NCBI GenBank assembly: GCA_963752855.1 | Contig: CAVVZX010000047.1 | Location: forward strand, 248,001 to 312,000 | Origin: DATJPW01 sp963752855 | GTDB taxonomy: Bacteria; Desulfobacterota; Desulfomonilia; Desulfomonilales; Desulfomonilaceae | DNA length: 64,000 nt | Direction of reading: 5' to 3' | In this document: in pieces, positions 30,574 through 41,341 of the stretch | Position numbering within the stretch: the stretch's first letter is position 1 | Layout of the letters: every line of letters begins with the position of its first letter | Notes under the pieces: generated by a model | Databases searched by the model: none | What the model was told of the DNA's origin: nothing | Seen by the model: the letters and a program-made list of their open reading frames with translations, nothing else | Translations under genes and position numbers: made by a program

Positions 30574-30624
30574 TTGTTGTTAGCCGGAAAGCGAGTCTTA
30601 TGGAATTCTTCAAATCAGCCTTTC

Positions 30625-33600
30625 CTACAAACCTTGCCCCAAAGACCGCAAAATGCCCGCTTGGAAGAATGCGTCATATATTTGACGTATGGAGCGAGTG
30701 ACTCTGCGATATTCATTTATCAACAATTCATCTCCTGTCCTCGCCGTATCCCAATCTGACGACGCGAGGCCTCTTAATTGTTCCCCGTCAAGCGGTATAC
30801 GGTCAACGCTTCGATGCTTCATAAGTCGGAGACGATCCTCGAGACCGCTGAGGAAACGATATCCTGAATCCAATGCAAGAAACTTATCTTCTGAAATCAG
30901 AGCATTTCCTCCCTCAAGGCCGACAATGCCTCGAGCGTATTGTGCTTTATTATAGAAGGCTTTCGCCAGGAATGCTTGAGAATATTCGCTTGTACAAAGA
31001 ATTCCACGTCCACAAGTCCCCCTGGCCGGTCTTGAGGTCTACATGGAGTTCATCCTCGAGGGCCAGCTCAGTCTCCATGCGTTTCCTGAGTCTTGCTATC
31101 TCCTGGATGTCTTCCTCGGATAACTCTGTCCGCAGAATACTGTCGCTGCACGATCTTGTCTATTTCCGTTGCCAAACCTCGTCGAACCCGCGACAGGACG
31201 CGCCTTAATCAACGCCTGTTTCTCCCAAAGCTGTGACGCGGTCCGATGATATTCCCTGAACGAGGAGATGGAAGAGACGAGCGGTCCCTGGTTTCCCGAT
31301 GGTCTCAAGCGAGTGTCCATGGCATAGACTGTGCCTTCGGACGTCGGAGTGGTAAGGATGGATATAATTCTGTGCGCCAGTCGAGTGAATATCTCGTGGA
31401 TGGAATACCGGCCGACTTCTTCCACCGGCGGATCGTAGACAAATACTACGTCCAAGTCGGACATATAGGTCATTTCCATGCCGCCGAGTTTGCCCATTCC
31501 GACGATCGCCAGCGGTAGCGGGTCGAAGAAATCGAGCGCTCCCATCTTGCGGCTCATTTCCTTGACCGCAATTTCCATTGCCCCCTGAAGACAGACTTCC
31601 GCCAGTTCCGTTAACGCCCTGCGAGCAGTCTGCGAATCAATCTCGCCGGAAAGCTGGTGAACGCCGATAGTCAACATCTCCTCATGTTTAAGGATTCTCA
31701 GCACATCGAGTTCCGTTTCCAGGTCTTCCGCATAGGCCAGGCGTTCCGCCAGATGGTTCTCCAACAATTGCTTTTCTCTCGGACACTCGTAAGCCCCCCG
31801 TGCGATGAGGGAATCAATCGCCTGAGGGTGCCGGATCAAGAGGTCGGTAAAAAAGCGGCTTTCACCCAGAATTTTGATGAGAAAACGAACTGTAGGCTGG
31901 GTTTTCCAAAAAGGTGGAGAAATAGCCTGAAGTCGATTGAAGCGCGTCTATATAGCTGTCAAGCGCCACCAGGGCTTTGCTCGGTTCCGGGACCTTGGCT
32001 AGTTCTTCGATGAAAACAGGGGCCAGATTCTGCAGGAGCCGTCTGCCTTTTTCCGAGGCAGTTTTCTGTCGGCAGGCTGAAACAGTTTCCTTACAAGAGG
32101 ATAGGAAACATGCGGGTCCTCAAATCCAAGTTCCTGTAAGATTGCGCATGTTGCATCTTCGTTATGGATAATTGTGGCAAGGGTTCGCACTTCCCGGGAG
32201 AGCCGTTCCACTATCTCCTCGCCCGACTGATAGAGCAAGCTGGAGAAAAGTTCTTCAACCATGCCCCGATGCTTCTCCAGATCCGAGAGAAAGGATTTCA
32301 GTGCGTCTTCTCCATAACCCATGTTCCGGGCCAATTCCTCTTGCTCCTCGGGAGTGCGCGGAAGCTCGTGGGTCCTTACCTGATGGTTTATTTGAATCCG
32401 GTGTTCGGTTTTACGGAAAAATAGATATGCGTCTCTCAAATCGACCATCGTCTTCTTTTCAAGCAAGCCGGATCTCGTGCAGAAGCGCCAGCGCTTCCAG
32501 AGTGCTTTGCGAACGAACACGCGGGGTGTTGCCTCCGTTGATGAGTTGCAGAGTCTGGACGAAAAATTCGATTTCCCGAATGCCGCCTTGTCCCAGTTTA
32601 ATGTTGATTCCGGGTTTGCTCCTGATTTGAGCTTCAATCCGGGATTTCATCAACCGCATGTCTTCGAGGGTGGAATAATCCAAATACCTCCTATAAATAA
32701 ATGGTTCGAGTTCCTTGAGGAAATCCTCTCCAAGCTCGAAGTCGCCAGCCAGCGGGATCGCCTTCATCAGAGCGGCTCTTTCCCAGGTCCTGCCCCAGCC
32801 TAAGTAATAGTCTAGAGCGTTGGTCATGGAAGGCACCAGCTCTCCCTTCTCACCTTCCGGCCTGAGCCTCAGGTCGATCCTGAATACAAATCCATCTTCG
32901 GTGATGTCAGAAAGGGAACGAGTGACGGCCGTGGTCAGCGACTCGTAAAATTGCGACAACATTGATGCTTTTTGGGCCGTCGGTGAGCCCTTCCTCAGGC
33001 TCCCGGAAAAAAATCAAATCCAGATCGGAAGAGAAATTCAGCTCATCGACCGGAGATTTTTCCCATTCCGATCACAACAAGCCCCATTCTGTTTCTTTCA
33101 ACTGGCGGCCTGCCGTGAATGGCAGCAAGACGATTCCAATGGAAACTGTGGCAGTCTGGACTGATGCAGCCGCCAAATCCGAGAGTTCGCCCATAACTTC
33201 CTGAACATCCGCCAACCCGGCGAGATCGCGGCATCCAATTCGGAGAAATTCTTCTTCTTTGTAAAGCCGCAGAGCACGGTCAACTTCGCTGACATCATTA
33301 AGCCCATCGATCCGATAACGAAGCTCTCGCTCCATCATTGAACGAATCTTCCGCTCCATGTATCCGTTATGGAGAAACACCGCTTCCATCGAAGGATGGG
33401 CGGCGCAGGAGGATCGAAAACAAAAATCTCGAGCCGGTAGATCGTAGCCAAGAAGATTGGGAAAATTGCTGTGGTCTCTTTAGAATTTCCTTGACGACTG
33501 GAGCCGCCTATCTCCGGAAAGCAGATCATCAAGTCGATTGGCAGCGCTTCGAGGATTGCATGAAGCGCACAATGCTCCCAGGAGATCATCCGAATCGGTC

Positions 33601-33680
33601 GTGGACAATGCGGAAAGAAAGGCCAGCAGCCGGGGACATTGAGCCTGTGATATAGTTGGGATAGAATCTTCGGAGGTCAT
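30625..33680 (-). CDS. glnE: Bifunctional glutamine synthetase adenylyltransferase/deadenylase, multiple frameshifts
   Basis: The gene of about 1,015 codons shows both nucleotidyltransferase halves. N-terminal: RELRYRIDGLNDVSEVDRAL, VVIGMGKISG with ELNFSSDLDLIFF, FVFRIDLRLRPEGEKGELV and GQGGIREIEFFVQTLQLI. C-terminal: AIVGMGKLGGMEMTYMSDLD, YAMDTRLRPSGNQGPLVSSI and an end GILRSLGQGL. The GMGK..G.E....SDLD motif in both halves is the catalytic centre. GlnE modifies and unmodifies GlnA in response to PII, setting glutamine synthetase activity. At least six frame changes are needed. No glnA, glnB or glnD is in the window. Confidence 0.92.
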
Positions 33681-33781
33681 GTCATTTGAGTCGTTCGTGT
33701 TTTTGCAGAGTCAAGGCCTTAGCCGGATCACAGGCTGGATCAGATCCGGCAAAGAATCCTCTTCGGAGATTATAGCAATAT

Positions 33782-34200
33782 TTAGATCTCGAAGGTGGCC
33801 GTGACTACTCCGCAGCCGCTCTGCCAAGACCCTTCAATGTCCACGCGGCGAATGCCGCATGATGGGCTGCCTTCTTTGAATAAGATCAAGGCCGGTGATA
33901 CCAGTTCCACTACTCGCATGCGTTTCATCTGCGGCACGCAGAAAAAAAGATGTTCTGTCGATACCAGTTTTATCAATTAATCGAGCCCGTCCCTCCTAAT
34001 ACCGCAGCCCCGTCCCCTCCAACGAAATGGCATGGAGGGCGAGGTATCCCGAGTCCACCCAGAATCTCGGGACATACCGGCACGAGCATTGCTGGTTCCG
34101 CGATTTCTCTCAACTGAGGGTGAGGTTTGGCCGTACCGTCATAACGAGTGTGTAAACCGGCCAAACAAGCGCTGATTATAATGCGAGGTTTGATCATCAT
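33782..34200 (-). CDS. DUF523 family protein, frameshifted
   Basis: ATG 34200 gives IIISACLAGLHTRYDGTAKP, then MLVPVCPEILGGLGIPRPPC and VGGDGAAVLGG, the standard DUF523 opening. A frame change near 33975 leads to LILFKEGSPSCGIRRV, the family's conserved SPSCG motif, and an end at 33782. About 140 residues overall, as usual. The conserved cysteines (SACLAG, PVCPE, SPSCG) suggest a metal site. No function is established. Confidence 0.82.
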
Positions 34201-34357
34201 ATCTTATACGTGATGAAAGAATTCATGACAAATGTGCCATCTGGCTCGGCAGGGACGTTGGGCACTGCTGAGATCCGAACCTGCGTAAGCGACGGCTCTC
34301 CAGGTCAAGCCGATCGACTTCAATCACTCTGACCAGCGCATGGCATACAGCGGTTCA

Positions 34358-35408
34358 CTACACTAATACTATTGCTTCCCCGGTTTTCGGGCGAGACCGG
34401 ACTTCGCCTATAATCCGGGTTTCTATTCCGTGGTGTGTCCAGTATTTCCAGGACGGTGTCCGCATGATCCTGGGGCACCGTGATAATAAAACCGATGCCC
34501 ATGTTGAATGTTCGGAACATATCATTGTCATCCAGCCGCGCTTCTCGACGGATCAGATCGAAAATGGGCGGTGTCTGCCACGAGCCTTTCTTTATGACTA
34601 CGCTGCATGAGTCCGGCACCACTCTCGGGAATATTTCCAATGAAGCCACCACCCGTGATATGAGCCATCGCGGAAATCGGAGCGGACTTTAGCGCTTCCA
34701 GAATCGGCTTGACATAAATGGTGGTGGGAGAAAGCAACTCTTCACCCAGTGGCTTGCCCAGTTCCGGCAGATAGCGTCCATCTTGTACGCGCAACGTTCA
34801 ATCAGGACTTTTCGCACAAGGCTGAAACCGTTGCTGTGCAAACCGGACGACGCCAGCCCCAGCACAACATCTCCAGGTTTCATTTTGGATCCGTCCATGA
34901 TATTCGGAGCGGTCTACCATGCCCACGCAAAATCCGGCCAGATCGTATTCGCCGGGCGAGTAGAAATCCGGCATCTCAGCCGTTTCTCCGCCAATCAACG
35001 AACATCCGGCCTGTTCGCATCCGTTGGCTATCCCGGAGATCACCGAACGTGTCGTTTCAGGCTCAAGACCTCCTGTGGCGAAATAGTCGAAAAAGAACAG
35101 GGGCTCAGCTCCGGTCACTACGATGTCGTTCACGTTCATGGCCACCAGGTCGATGCCGACACTGTATCATGCACACCCATGAGGAATGCGATTTTGAGCT
35201 TGGTGCCGACTCCGTCCGTCGCGGAAACCAGCACCGGATCTTCATAGATCTTTCCATTCGGGCTTGAAACATGGCGGCAAATCCGCCCATCGGCCCCATA
35301 GACCTCCGGCCGAAACGTGGAGCGCATTCGGTCGGCCAAAGAGCCGATAATTTGATCCGCAAGCTCCACATCAACACCGGCATCCTTATAGGTGATCTTT
35401 TCAGTCAT
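34358..35408 (-). CDS. purM: Phosphoribosylformylglycinamidine cyclo-ligase, frameshifted
   Basis: ATG 35408 gives EKITYKDAGVDVELADQIIG, then LVSATDGVGTKLKIAFLMGV, AMNVNDIVVTGAEPLFFFDY, CSLIGGETAEMPDFYSPGEY and DLAGFCVGMVDR, all PurM signatures. The C-terminal half shows GDVVLGLASSGLHSNGFSLV, AMAHITGGGFIGNIPR and MFRTFNMGIGFIITVPQDHA, and, in another frame, a standard end IIGEVRSRPKTGEAIVLV at 34358. At least four frame changes. PurM closes the imidazole ring of AIR in purine synthesis. Its ATG lies one base after the mtaD stop, so punA, mtaD and purM form an operon. Confidence 0.92.
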
Positions 35409-35409
35409 T

Positions 35410-36761
35410 TCAGGTAACTGCTCCCTGATTTCTGAAACTCAAATCTTTGGAAATGTCCGCTGCCATGGCCTGGATTTGGGCCCTGAGCTCGGCTTCATCC
35501 ACGGTGATGACTCGACCTTGTCTCACTATGATTTTTCCGTTGACAATTACATCGCGAACATCCGATGCCTTAGCAGAATATACAAGATGAGATATTGGAT
35601 CGTACAACGGGGTCAAGTGAGGTCTGTTCAGAGCTATAATTGCCACATCGGCGTTTTTGCCGGGATGGAGCGAACCAATTTTGTCTTCCATTCCCAATGC
35701 TTTCGCTCCCCCGATGGTTGCCATGTGGACAACCGTGCGCGCGGACATGGACTTCAGGATTTCCTGAAATCAGCTTGCCCATAAGCGACGCGGACCGCAT
35801 CTCTTCAAAGAGATCCAGATTGTTATTGCTGGCGGGTCCGTCGGTTCCGAGTCCAACCACAGCGCCCATGATTTAGCAGTTCCTGCACTCGAGCCGCTCC
35901 GGATGCAAGCTTCATGTTGGCCTCAGGGCAATGGACCGCAGCAGCGCCGGATTGAACGCGAGAAGCGCTTTTCATCATCAGTGAGATGTATGGCGTGGAC
36001 CGCTACGAGGCCTTTCTTAAGAATTCCGATGTTCGCTAGATGTTCAATCGGCCGCGATCCGTATTTTCTCGAAGATCTCATCAACCTCCCACTCGGTTTC
36101 GGCAACGTGCGTGAAAAGCAAAAGCCCTTGTTCCGAACAGATTTTCTGCTGCAGCCAAAAATGTGTCCGGGACCGCACAGGTATGCGGAATGGCAGAACA
36201 GGGCAGGGCTGATCAATGAATTTTTCGGACATGCTGAGAGGAACTGCTCTACCCGGGACTTCCAAGCGCCGGGAACAAGGCAATCACGCGTAGTGACATC
36301 CAGAATGCCCTGCGCCACCACTGCTCGGAGCCCAACATCAATCGTCGCCCGGGCGGCTTCTTCCATGTGGAAATACCCATCGGCAAATGTGGTGATTCCC
36401 CCAAGCGCCATCTCCACTGCAGACAAGCTTGGTCCCCAGGTACACGAATTCCGGCCCCGCGTGCCTGGTCTCTGAAGGAAAAATGTAATCGTTCAGCCAT
36501 CTTCCGAGCGGCAAGTCGTCCGCCAGGCCGCGGAAAAGGCTCATGGCGGCATGCGTGTGGCAGTTGATCAAGCCCGGCATGATCAGACAGTCGGAACAAT
36601 CTATAACTGTATGGTTTCCCTGAATGTTCTTCTTTGGTCACATTCACCTGAGCCAGTCGATCGTCGGAGATCACTGTCATGCCATGAGGGACAGCCTGGC
36701 CGTTGGCCGGATCGGCAAGAATAAGACCGTTTACCAGGATGATATCGGACAAATTCCTCAA
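35410..36761 (-). CDS. mtaD: 5-methylthioadenosine/S-adenosylhomocysteine deaminase family amidohydrolase, frameshifted
   Basis: N-terminal IILVNGLILADPANGQ and HGMTVISDDRLAQVN belong to the amidohydrolase beta-domain, followed by PGLINCHTHAAMSLFRGLAD with the metal HxH, HVAETEWEVDEIFEK, VHAIHLTD and LGTDGPASNNNLDLFEEM with the catalytic Asp. The C-terminus SLHPGKNADVAIIALNR and VIVNGKIIVRQGRV is normal. At least four frame changes. The enzyme deaminates MTA, SAH or adenosine to inosine-type products. The frame is continuous with the punA gene upstream, giving an apparent fusion; TTG 36761 preceded by GAAGGG is a possible own start. Confidence 0.85.
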
Positions 36762-36770
36762 ATTCCCTTC

Positions 36771-37592
36771 ATAGCGTCGAAGTGTCTCTTCCACCAGGGC
36801 AGCGAGTTTGGGCTCAGCTTTTCGAGCATTGGCGATTACCTTTTCGACGGATACAGGTTCCATAGCATCCGGCAGGTTCACATTTGTAATCGCGGCCAGC
36901 GCTAGGGTCCTAAATTTCACTTGCGTAGCGACAATGACTTCCGGGACCGTGCTCATCCCCACCGCGTCGGCCCCGAGCATTCTCAGCATTCTTGTTTCCG
37001 CGGGCGTTTCCAGGTTTGGCCCTTCAACCCACGCGTAAACGCCTTGCCTGAGCGGGATGTTCAAATCGGCGGCGACAGTCTCGGCCAATTCTATCAATTC
37101 GTGGTCGTACGGCCGGCTCATGTCAGGGAACCTGTCTCCCAGGCCGGGTTCGTTGATTCCTCTCAGCGGGCTTTGTCCAGGCAGATTAATATGATCCGTA
37201 ACGGCCATTACGTCGCCGGCTTCGTAATCGGGGTTCAGGCCTCCGGCCGCGCTGTTGATTACAAGAACACTCGCTCCGAGTTCCCGCATGATACGAACGG
37301 GCAGGGTAACCTGAGATAATGAATAGCCCTCGTAATAGTGCAGTCGCCCCTGCATGGCAACTACATTAACGCCTCGGAGGGTCCCACAGACCAGCCGGCC
37401 TTTGTGCCCCTCGACCGTTGACACAGCAAAGTTAGGGATCTCCTCGTACGGAATTACTTGCGCCACATCAATGCGTTCGGCGAGGCCTCCCAACCCGGTT
37501 CCGAGAATGATGGCCGCATCGGGTTCGAAATCCAGCCTGGCCCTCAAATACTGAGTAGCCTCTTGAACCGCCTTGAAGATATTGTTGATCAA
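36771..37592 (-). CDS. punA: Purine nucleoside phosphorylase (PNP-I)
   Basis: 274 residues up to LVEETLRRY, the normal PNP length. Motifs: IILGTGLGGLAERID, VSTVEGHKGRLVCGTL with the phosphate-binding His, MQGRLHYYEGYSLSQVTLPV, AAGGLNPDYEAGDVMAVTDH, YAWVEGPNLETPAETRM and LAAITNVNLPDAM, whose Asn recognises the purine. It splits inosine or guanosine (or MTA-like) with phosphate. No stop codon follows the normal end: the frame runs straight into the MtaD-like amidohydrolase via EGNLRN. This can be a real fusion or a lost base near 36771. The pair fits purine/SAM-by-product salvage. Confidence 0.9.
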
Positions 37593-37690
37593 TGCGCTTT
37601 ACCTCTATGTTTGGATGAGTATCGTGGATAGGCGCAGGTTCAAGTCAAGAAACGTTTCCCAGACTTCTGGGTTGCTCAAGCCTTTAGCTT

Positions 37691-37761
37691 TGTGGGGCAG
37701 GCTTTCCAGCCTGCCATGTATTGATGTCGAGCAATCGGCAGGCTGGAAAGCCTGCCCCACA
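37691..37761. repeat. Perfect 25-bp inverted repeat with nested palindromes
   Basis: The left arm at 37691-37715 (TGTGGGGCAGGCTTTCCAGC followed by CTGCC) is the exact reverse complement of the right arm at 37737-37761. The spacer is 21 bases. Each arm also contains an internal palindrome GGCAGGCT-TTCC-AGCCTGCC. The hairpin lies between the divergent punA and fadD-like genes. It belongs to a class of mobile palindromic repeats (REPIN-like) rather than to a terminator, as no T-run follows. Confidence 0.85.
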
Positions 37762-37885
37762 AGAATCATGGATGCCATGGATTTCTCTTTTTCTCTTGAC
37801 AGAACTGCTCGCCTTCGTGCCATTCTTGTCGTGGCATAGAAGGAAACCGGCTCCCGGCAGGACCGACTTATAAGGAGATTGAACC

Positions 37886-39538
37886 ATGACAAAAGGCGTG
37901 CGGACGATCTATCGCACCCCGTCGGCCTATTATTATCCTTTGCTCATAAAGCAGCTTTTGCATAACGTGCTTCGCTACGCGCCGGAACAGGAAATAGTTT
38001 ACCGGGATGTGGCGAGGCTCTCATATCGAGAGTTTTACGGACGAATCCATCGGTTGGCTTCCGCTCTGACTGCTTTGAATATCGGTCCGGGGGATACGGT
38101 CGCTGTTTTGGATTGGGATTCGCACAGATACCTGGAGCTTTTCTTTGCCGTGCCGATGATGGGCGCCATATTGCATACGGTGAACGTAAGGCTGTCACCC
38201 GAACAGATCCTTTACACCATGAACCATGCCGAAGATACAGCAGTCTTGGTCCACGAAGATTTTCTCCCAATGATCGAAGAACTGGCCGGCCGTTTGCCCA
38301 CGGTCCAAACGTACGTGCTGCTCAAGGACGGTCCTGAATGGCCAAAGACTTCGCTTCCGATCGCAGGGGAATACGAAGAAATGCTGGCTCGGGCGGACGA
38401 CAAGTTCGACTTTCCTGATTTCGATGAGGATGCCCAGGCAACTACATTCTACACGACCGGCACCACGGGGGATCCGAAAGGTGTCTATTTCAGCCATCGA
38501 CAGTTGGTCTTGCATACTTTGTCCGTCAGCCTCGCTGCGGCAGGATACACAAGCCCTGGTCGGTTTCATTCCGCGGATGTTTATATGCCGATCACGCCTA
38601 TGTTTCACGTTCACGCGTGGGGCTTCCCGTATGTGGCGACTCTCCTGGGAGCAAAACAGGTCTATCCGGGCAGGTTCGACCCGGAAAAAGTTCTCGGGCT
38701 GATAGCGAAGGAGAAAGTGACCTTCTCGCATTGCGTCGCGACTATTCTTCACATGTTGATCAATCATCCTCTGGCAAAGGAAATCGATCTGCGCGGCTGG
38801 AAGATCAACACGGGCGGTATGGCTCTGCCCAGAGGTTTGGCTCGGCAAGCTCTTGAAATGGGGATAGAAGTCTTCCACGGATATGGGATGTCCGAGACTT
38901 GCCCCATCCTGACATTGGCCACTCTCAAACCAGGCATGACATCATGGGACACGGAACGCCAATTGGACATTCTTACAAGAACGGGCTTCCCATTACCGCT
39001 GGTGAACCTGAGCATATTAGATGAAGCAGGCAAGCCTGTAGCGATGGACGATAAATCGCCCGGAGAAATCGTTGTCCGGACGCCTTATTGCACCCAGGGA
39101 TATTTTAAGGACCCGGAACGTTCGGAGGAGCTTTGGCGGGGCGGTTCTCTGCACTCCGGCGACATTGCGGTAATGAACCAAGAAGGTTACGTCCTGATCA
39201 GCGATCGACTCAAAGACGCCATCAAGACCGGCGGGGAGTGGATATCATCTCTGCAATTGGAAAGCCTGCTCAGTCAACACGAGGCAATTTCCGAAGTCGC
39301 CGTGTTCGGCGTGCCGGATGAAAAATGGGGCGAACGGCCTTCGGCCCTGATAGTCCTGAAAGCCGGCTATAGTAAGCCCGTATCCGAAAACGATTTCCAC
39401 GATTTCATGCAACAATTTGTCAGCCAGGGAATCGTCTCGAAGTGGGCAGTTCCTGACCGATTCAAGATCGTAGACGAAATCCCCAAGACCAGCGTGGGGA
39501 AGATCAACAAGAAGGTGATCAGGCAAGAATACAAATAG
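37886..39538 (+). CDS. Long/medium-chain fatty acid-CoA ligase-like AMP-forming synthetase
   Basis: 550 residues, intact, with AAGGAGATT before ATG 37886. Adenylation motifs: FYTTGTTGDPKGVYFSHRQL (P-loop), MPITPMFHVHAWGFPY, VFHGYGMSETCPILTL, SGDIAVMNQEGYVLISDRLK with the hinge Asp, and the catalytic Lys in IPKTSVGKINKKVI. The order and length fit the FadD/medium-chain fatty acyl-CoA synthetase group. It activates a carboxylic acid with ATP and CoA in the cytoplasm or at the membrane. Preceded by a long palindrome, followed by a repeat; so a monocistronic unit. The acyl-CoA could feed the acyl-CoA dehydrogenase at 50057-51221. Confidence 0.93.
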   Translation: MTKGVRTIYRTPSAYYYPLLIKQLLHNVLRYAPEQEIVYRDVARLSYREFYGRIHRLASALTALNIGPGDTVAVLDWDSHRYLELFFAVPMMGAILHTVNVRLSPEQILYTMNHAEDTAVLVHEDFLPMIEELAGRLPTVQTYVLLKDGPEWPKTSLPIAGEYEEMLARADDKFDFPDFDEDAQATTFYTTGTTGDPKGVYFSHRQLVLHTLSVSLAAAGYTSPGRFHSADVYMPITPMFHVHAWGFPYVATLLGAKQVYPGRFDPEKVLGLIAKEKVTFSHCVATILHMLINHPLAKEIDLRGWKINTGGMALPRGLARQALEMGIEVFHGYGMSETCPILTLATLKPGMTSWDTERQLDILTRTGFPLPLVNLSILDEAGKPVAMDDKSPGEIVVRTPYCTQGYFKDPERSEELWRGGSLHSGDIAVMNQEGYVLISDRLKDAIKTGGEWISSLQLESLLSQHEAISEVAVFGVPDEKWGERPSALIVLKAGYSKPVSENDFHDFMQQFVSQGIVSKWAVPDRFKIVDEIPKTSVGKINKKVIRQEYK

Positions 39539-39548
39539 TCGTAAGACT

Positions 39549-39579
39549 TCACCGCTGAGAACGCAGAGAACACGGAGAG
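39549..39579. repeat. CGCAGAG-type repeat behind the fadD-like gene
   Basis: CACCGCTGAGAACGCAGAGA followed by ACACGGAGAGG; same family as the element beside the clpB stop. The remaining interval to 39861 holds no recognisable gene. Confidence 0.5.
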
Positions 39580-39861
39580 GGTTCCATCTCGTTCCCAGCC
39601 CCAGCCTGGGAATGCCGAATCGTCGGGGCTCTGCTCCGACATCCTTGCCCTGCCAAGGTGGCGAACACCTGACAAATACTGAAGGTGGAGCGCTTACCTC
39701 AACGGTTTACAAGTTGATTACGAAACTTTCAAAGATGAGGAGAACCGGGCCTGCAGATGTGTGAGGATGAAGAAAGCCGCGTGAGCTGCATTCGGGCAGG
39801 CGCTCCCTGATGGATGAAATCAGCGCTAAAGGCGCGGGAACGACTCAGGCCGCTCCGACTT

Positions 39862-40583
39862 TCATGTAGTCGCACGGTCGCCGGAGTAGACAACCTGACC
39901 GGACTGATCCCGTATCTCGAAGATTACGTGCGCATGCTTGCTGTAGTCGACCGTCGCCCATGTGAGGTTACGAAGGACCTTCGCTGGAGGGGGATCGGCA
40001 AGGAAGGCTCGGTCCTCAAGTCGCAGCAACGAGCCTCCATACAGAGAGACCACCTGCACCGGACCGCTGGTTTAAGATACGTGGAATCGCGAAGATCTCT
40101 CCGCACGGGACGTTCGCGTTGGAACACATGAATCCCGCCTACAACGAGCCCGAAGAATAGGCCCGTCGCAGCCAGTATAATTGGTAATAATTTTGGGCTA
40201 GTAGGAGACGACATTGCCAAATACAGTACTACTGCAGGGATCAAGAAGAATGCCATGCCGCAAGCCATTATAATCGCTGTTATGCGCCGCCAACGCGCGA
40301 CCTGGCGGATGAAGGCGGCGGATGTCTCTGGTGTGACGGGCAATTCGACAGTCGGAGAGTGTGGGAGTGGCGCTGCTTTAGTGCCTATCTCACCTGTGGC
40401 GGAGGCTGGTTCCTGCTGCCTGATGCCTTTGCCGTAGGTCCTTAATTTCCAGCCCATAGCGATCACCCCTGCGGCTACCAGGAAACCCAGGACTAAATCC
40501 TTGCCTCCGCCAAGCAGCGCCAGAAGCAAGAGAATCTCTAAGACGAGCCCGACGATCATTAGAACCAAACCGGAGATTCGCAT
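39862..40583 (-). CDS. Four-helix membrane protein of unknown function, one frameshift
   Basis: Residues 5-45 form two hydrophobic helices (SGLVLMIVGLVLEILLLLAL, LVLGFLVAAGVIAMGW), a 70-residue polar loop rich in Pro/Ser/Thr follows, and then two more (ITAIIMACGMAFFLIPAVVL, LPIILAATGLFFGLVVGGI). After a frame change near 40070 the protein ends with VVSLYGGSLLRLEDRAFLAD and HAHVIFEIRDQSGQVVYSGD, a soluble beta-rich tail. I do not recognise the family. It is followed upstream by another unrecognised small gene in the same direction. Confidence 0.5.
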
Positions 40584-40641
40584 GATTACGCCACTCCTAT
40601 GTGTAGAGACATCCCGGGATAGAGTTTACTCGGCATTTTCC

Positions 40642-41017
40642 TATGCCTGGACACTGGGAGGCAGTAAACGAAGAAGCAGACCTGCCTGTTCCACCAGTTG
40701 CTGAACGTAACCTAGTCGGTCTGCGCCGGATTCTACGTCCATATGACACAACCCGTTGCACGCGGCCTTCGTCAGCTATCAAAGATCTCTGAAATGGCAA
40801 TAACGCCAGATAATCGGGGCAGGCGCTTGTCAGCTTGCCCGTTCCGCGAGAGACCTGTCATCTCCCCCAGTTCCTCAAGCAAATCCCAATATTTTTGGTG
40901 AATCATATTCCTGTCAAATTCCGAAAACTCCCGGAGCATTCTTTCCTGTGCTTCCACAGTGAAGTAATGATTTCCATTGTGGGCAAATTGGGGGCAGCGC
41001 TGGGGTGTTCGTGTCAC
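40642..41017 (-). CDS. Small soluble protein of unknown function, one frameshift
   Basis: About 125 residues: FTVEAQERMLREFSEFDRNM, HQKYWDLLEELGEMTGLS and, after a frame change near 40780, DVESGADRLGYVQQLVEQAG ending LLRLLPPSVQA at 40642. Helical, with no motif I know. It lies 58 bp upstream of the four-helix membrane protein gene, in the same direction. Confidence 0.4.
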
Positions 41018-41341
41018 GTCGGGCCTTTTCCCAACAAATACATACTATTCCGTCGGTTGAGAGTCAATTGAAAAAGCGGTATTGGGCCAGTGTGCTCTGA
41101 TCCTTGACCAAGAGAACAGACCAATACATAATACTCGGTGACCGGCCATACCGGGACGGAGGTTTGCTCGCCTAGTCAACGACAGTGGCGGTTTAAAAGT
41201 CTCGGGAAAATGGAAACGACTTTGGCTTACAGCGGAAGCTCTTAGACTTCGGGGCTATTCGGCTCTACTCCAAGTGGGCTTCCAATTTGTGACCAAGGCG
41301 AAGCGAGAGAGAATTACCATTCACGGGCTGTGAGGTGATAT
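41018..41341. other. Gene-free interval
   Basis: About 320 bp upstream of the HDAC-like gene. I see no RNA, strong hairpin or convincing promoter. Confidence 0.4.
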
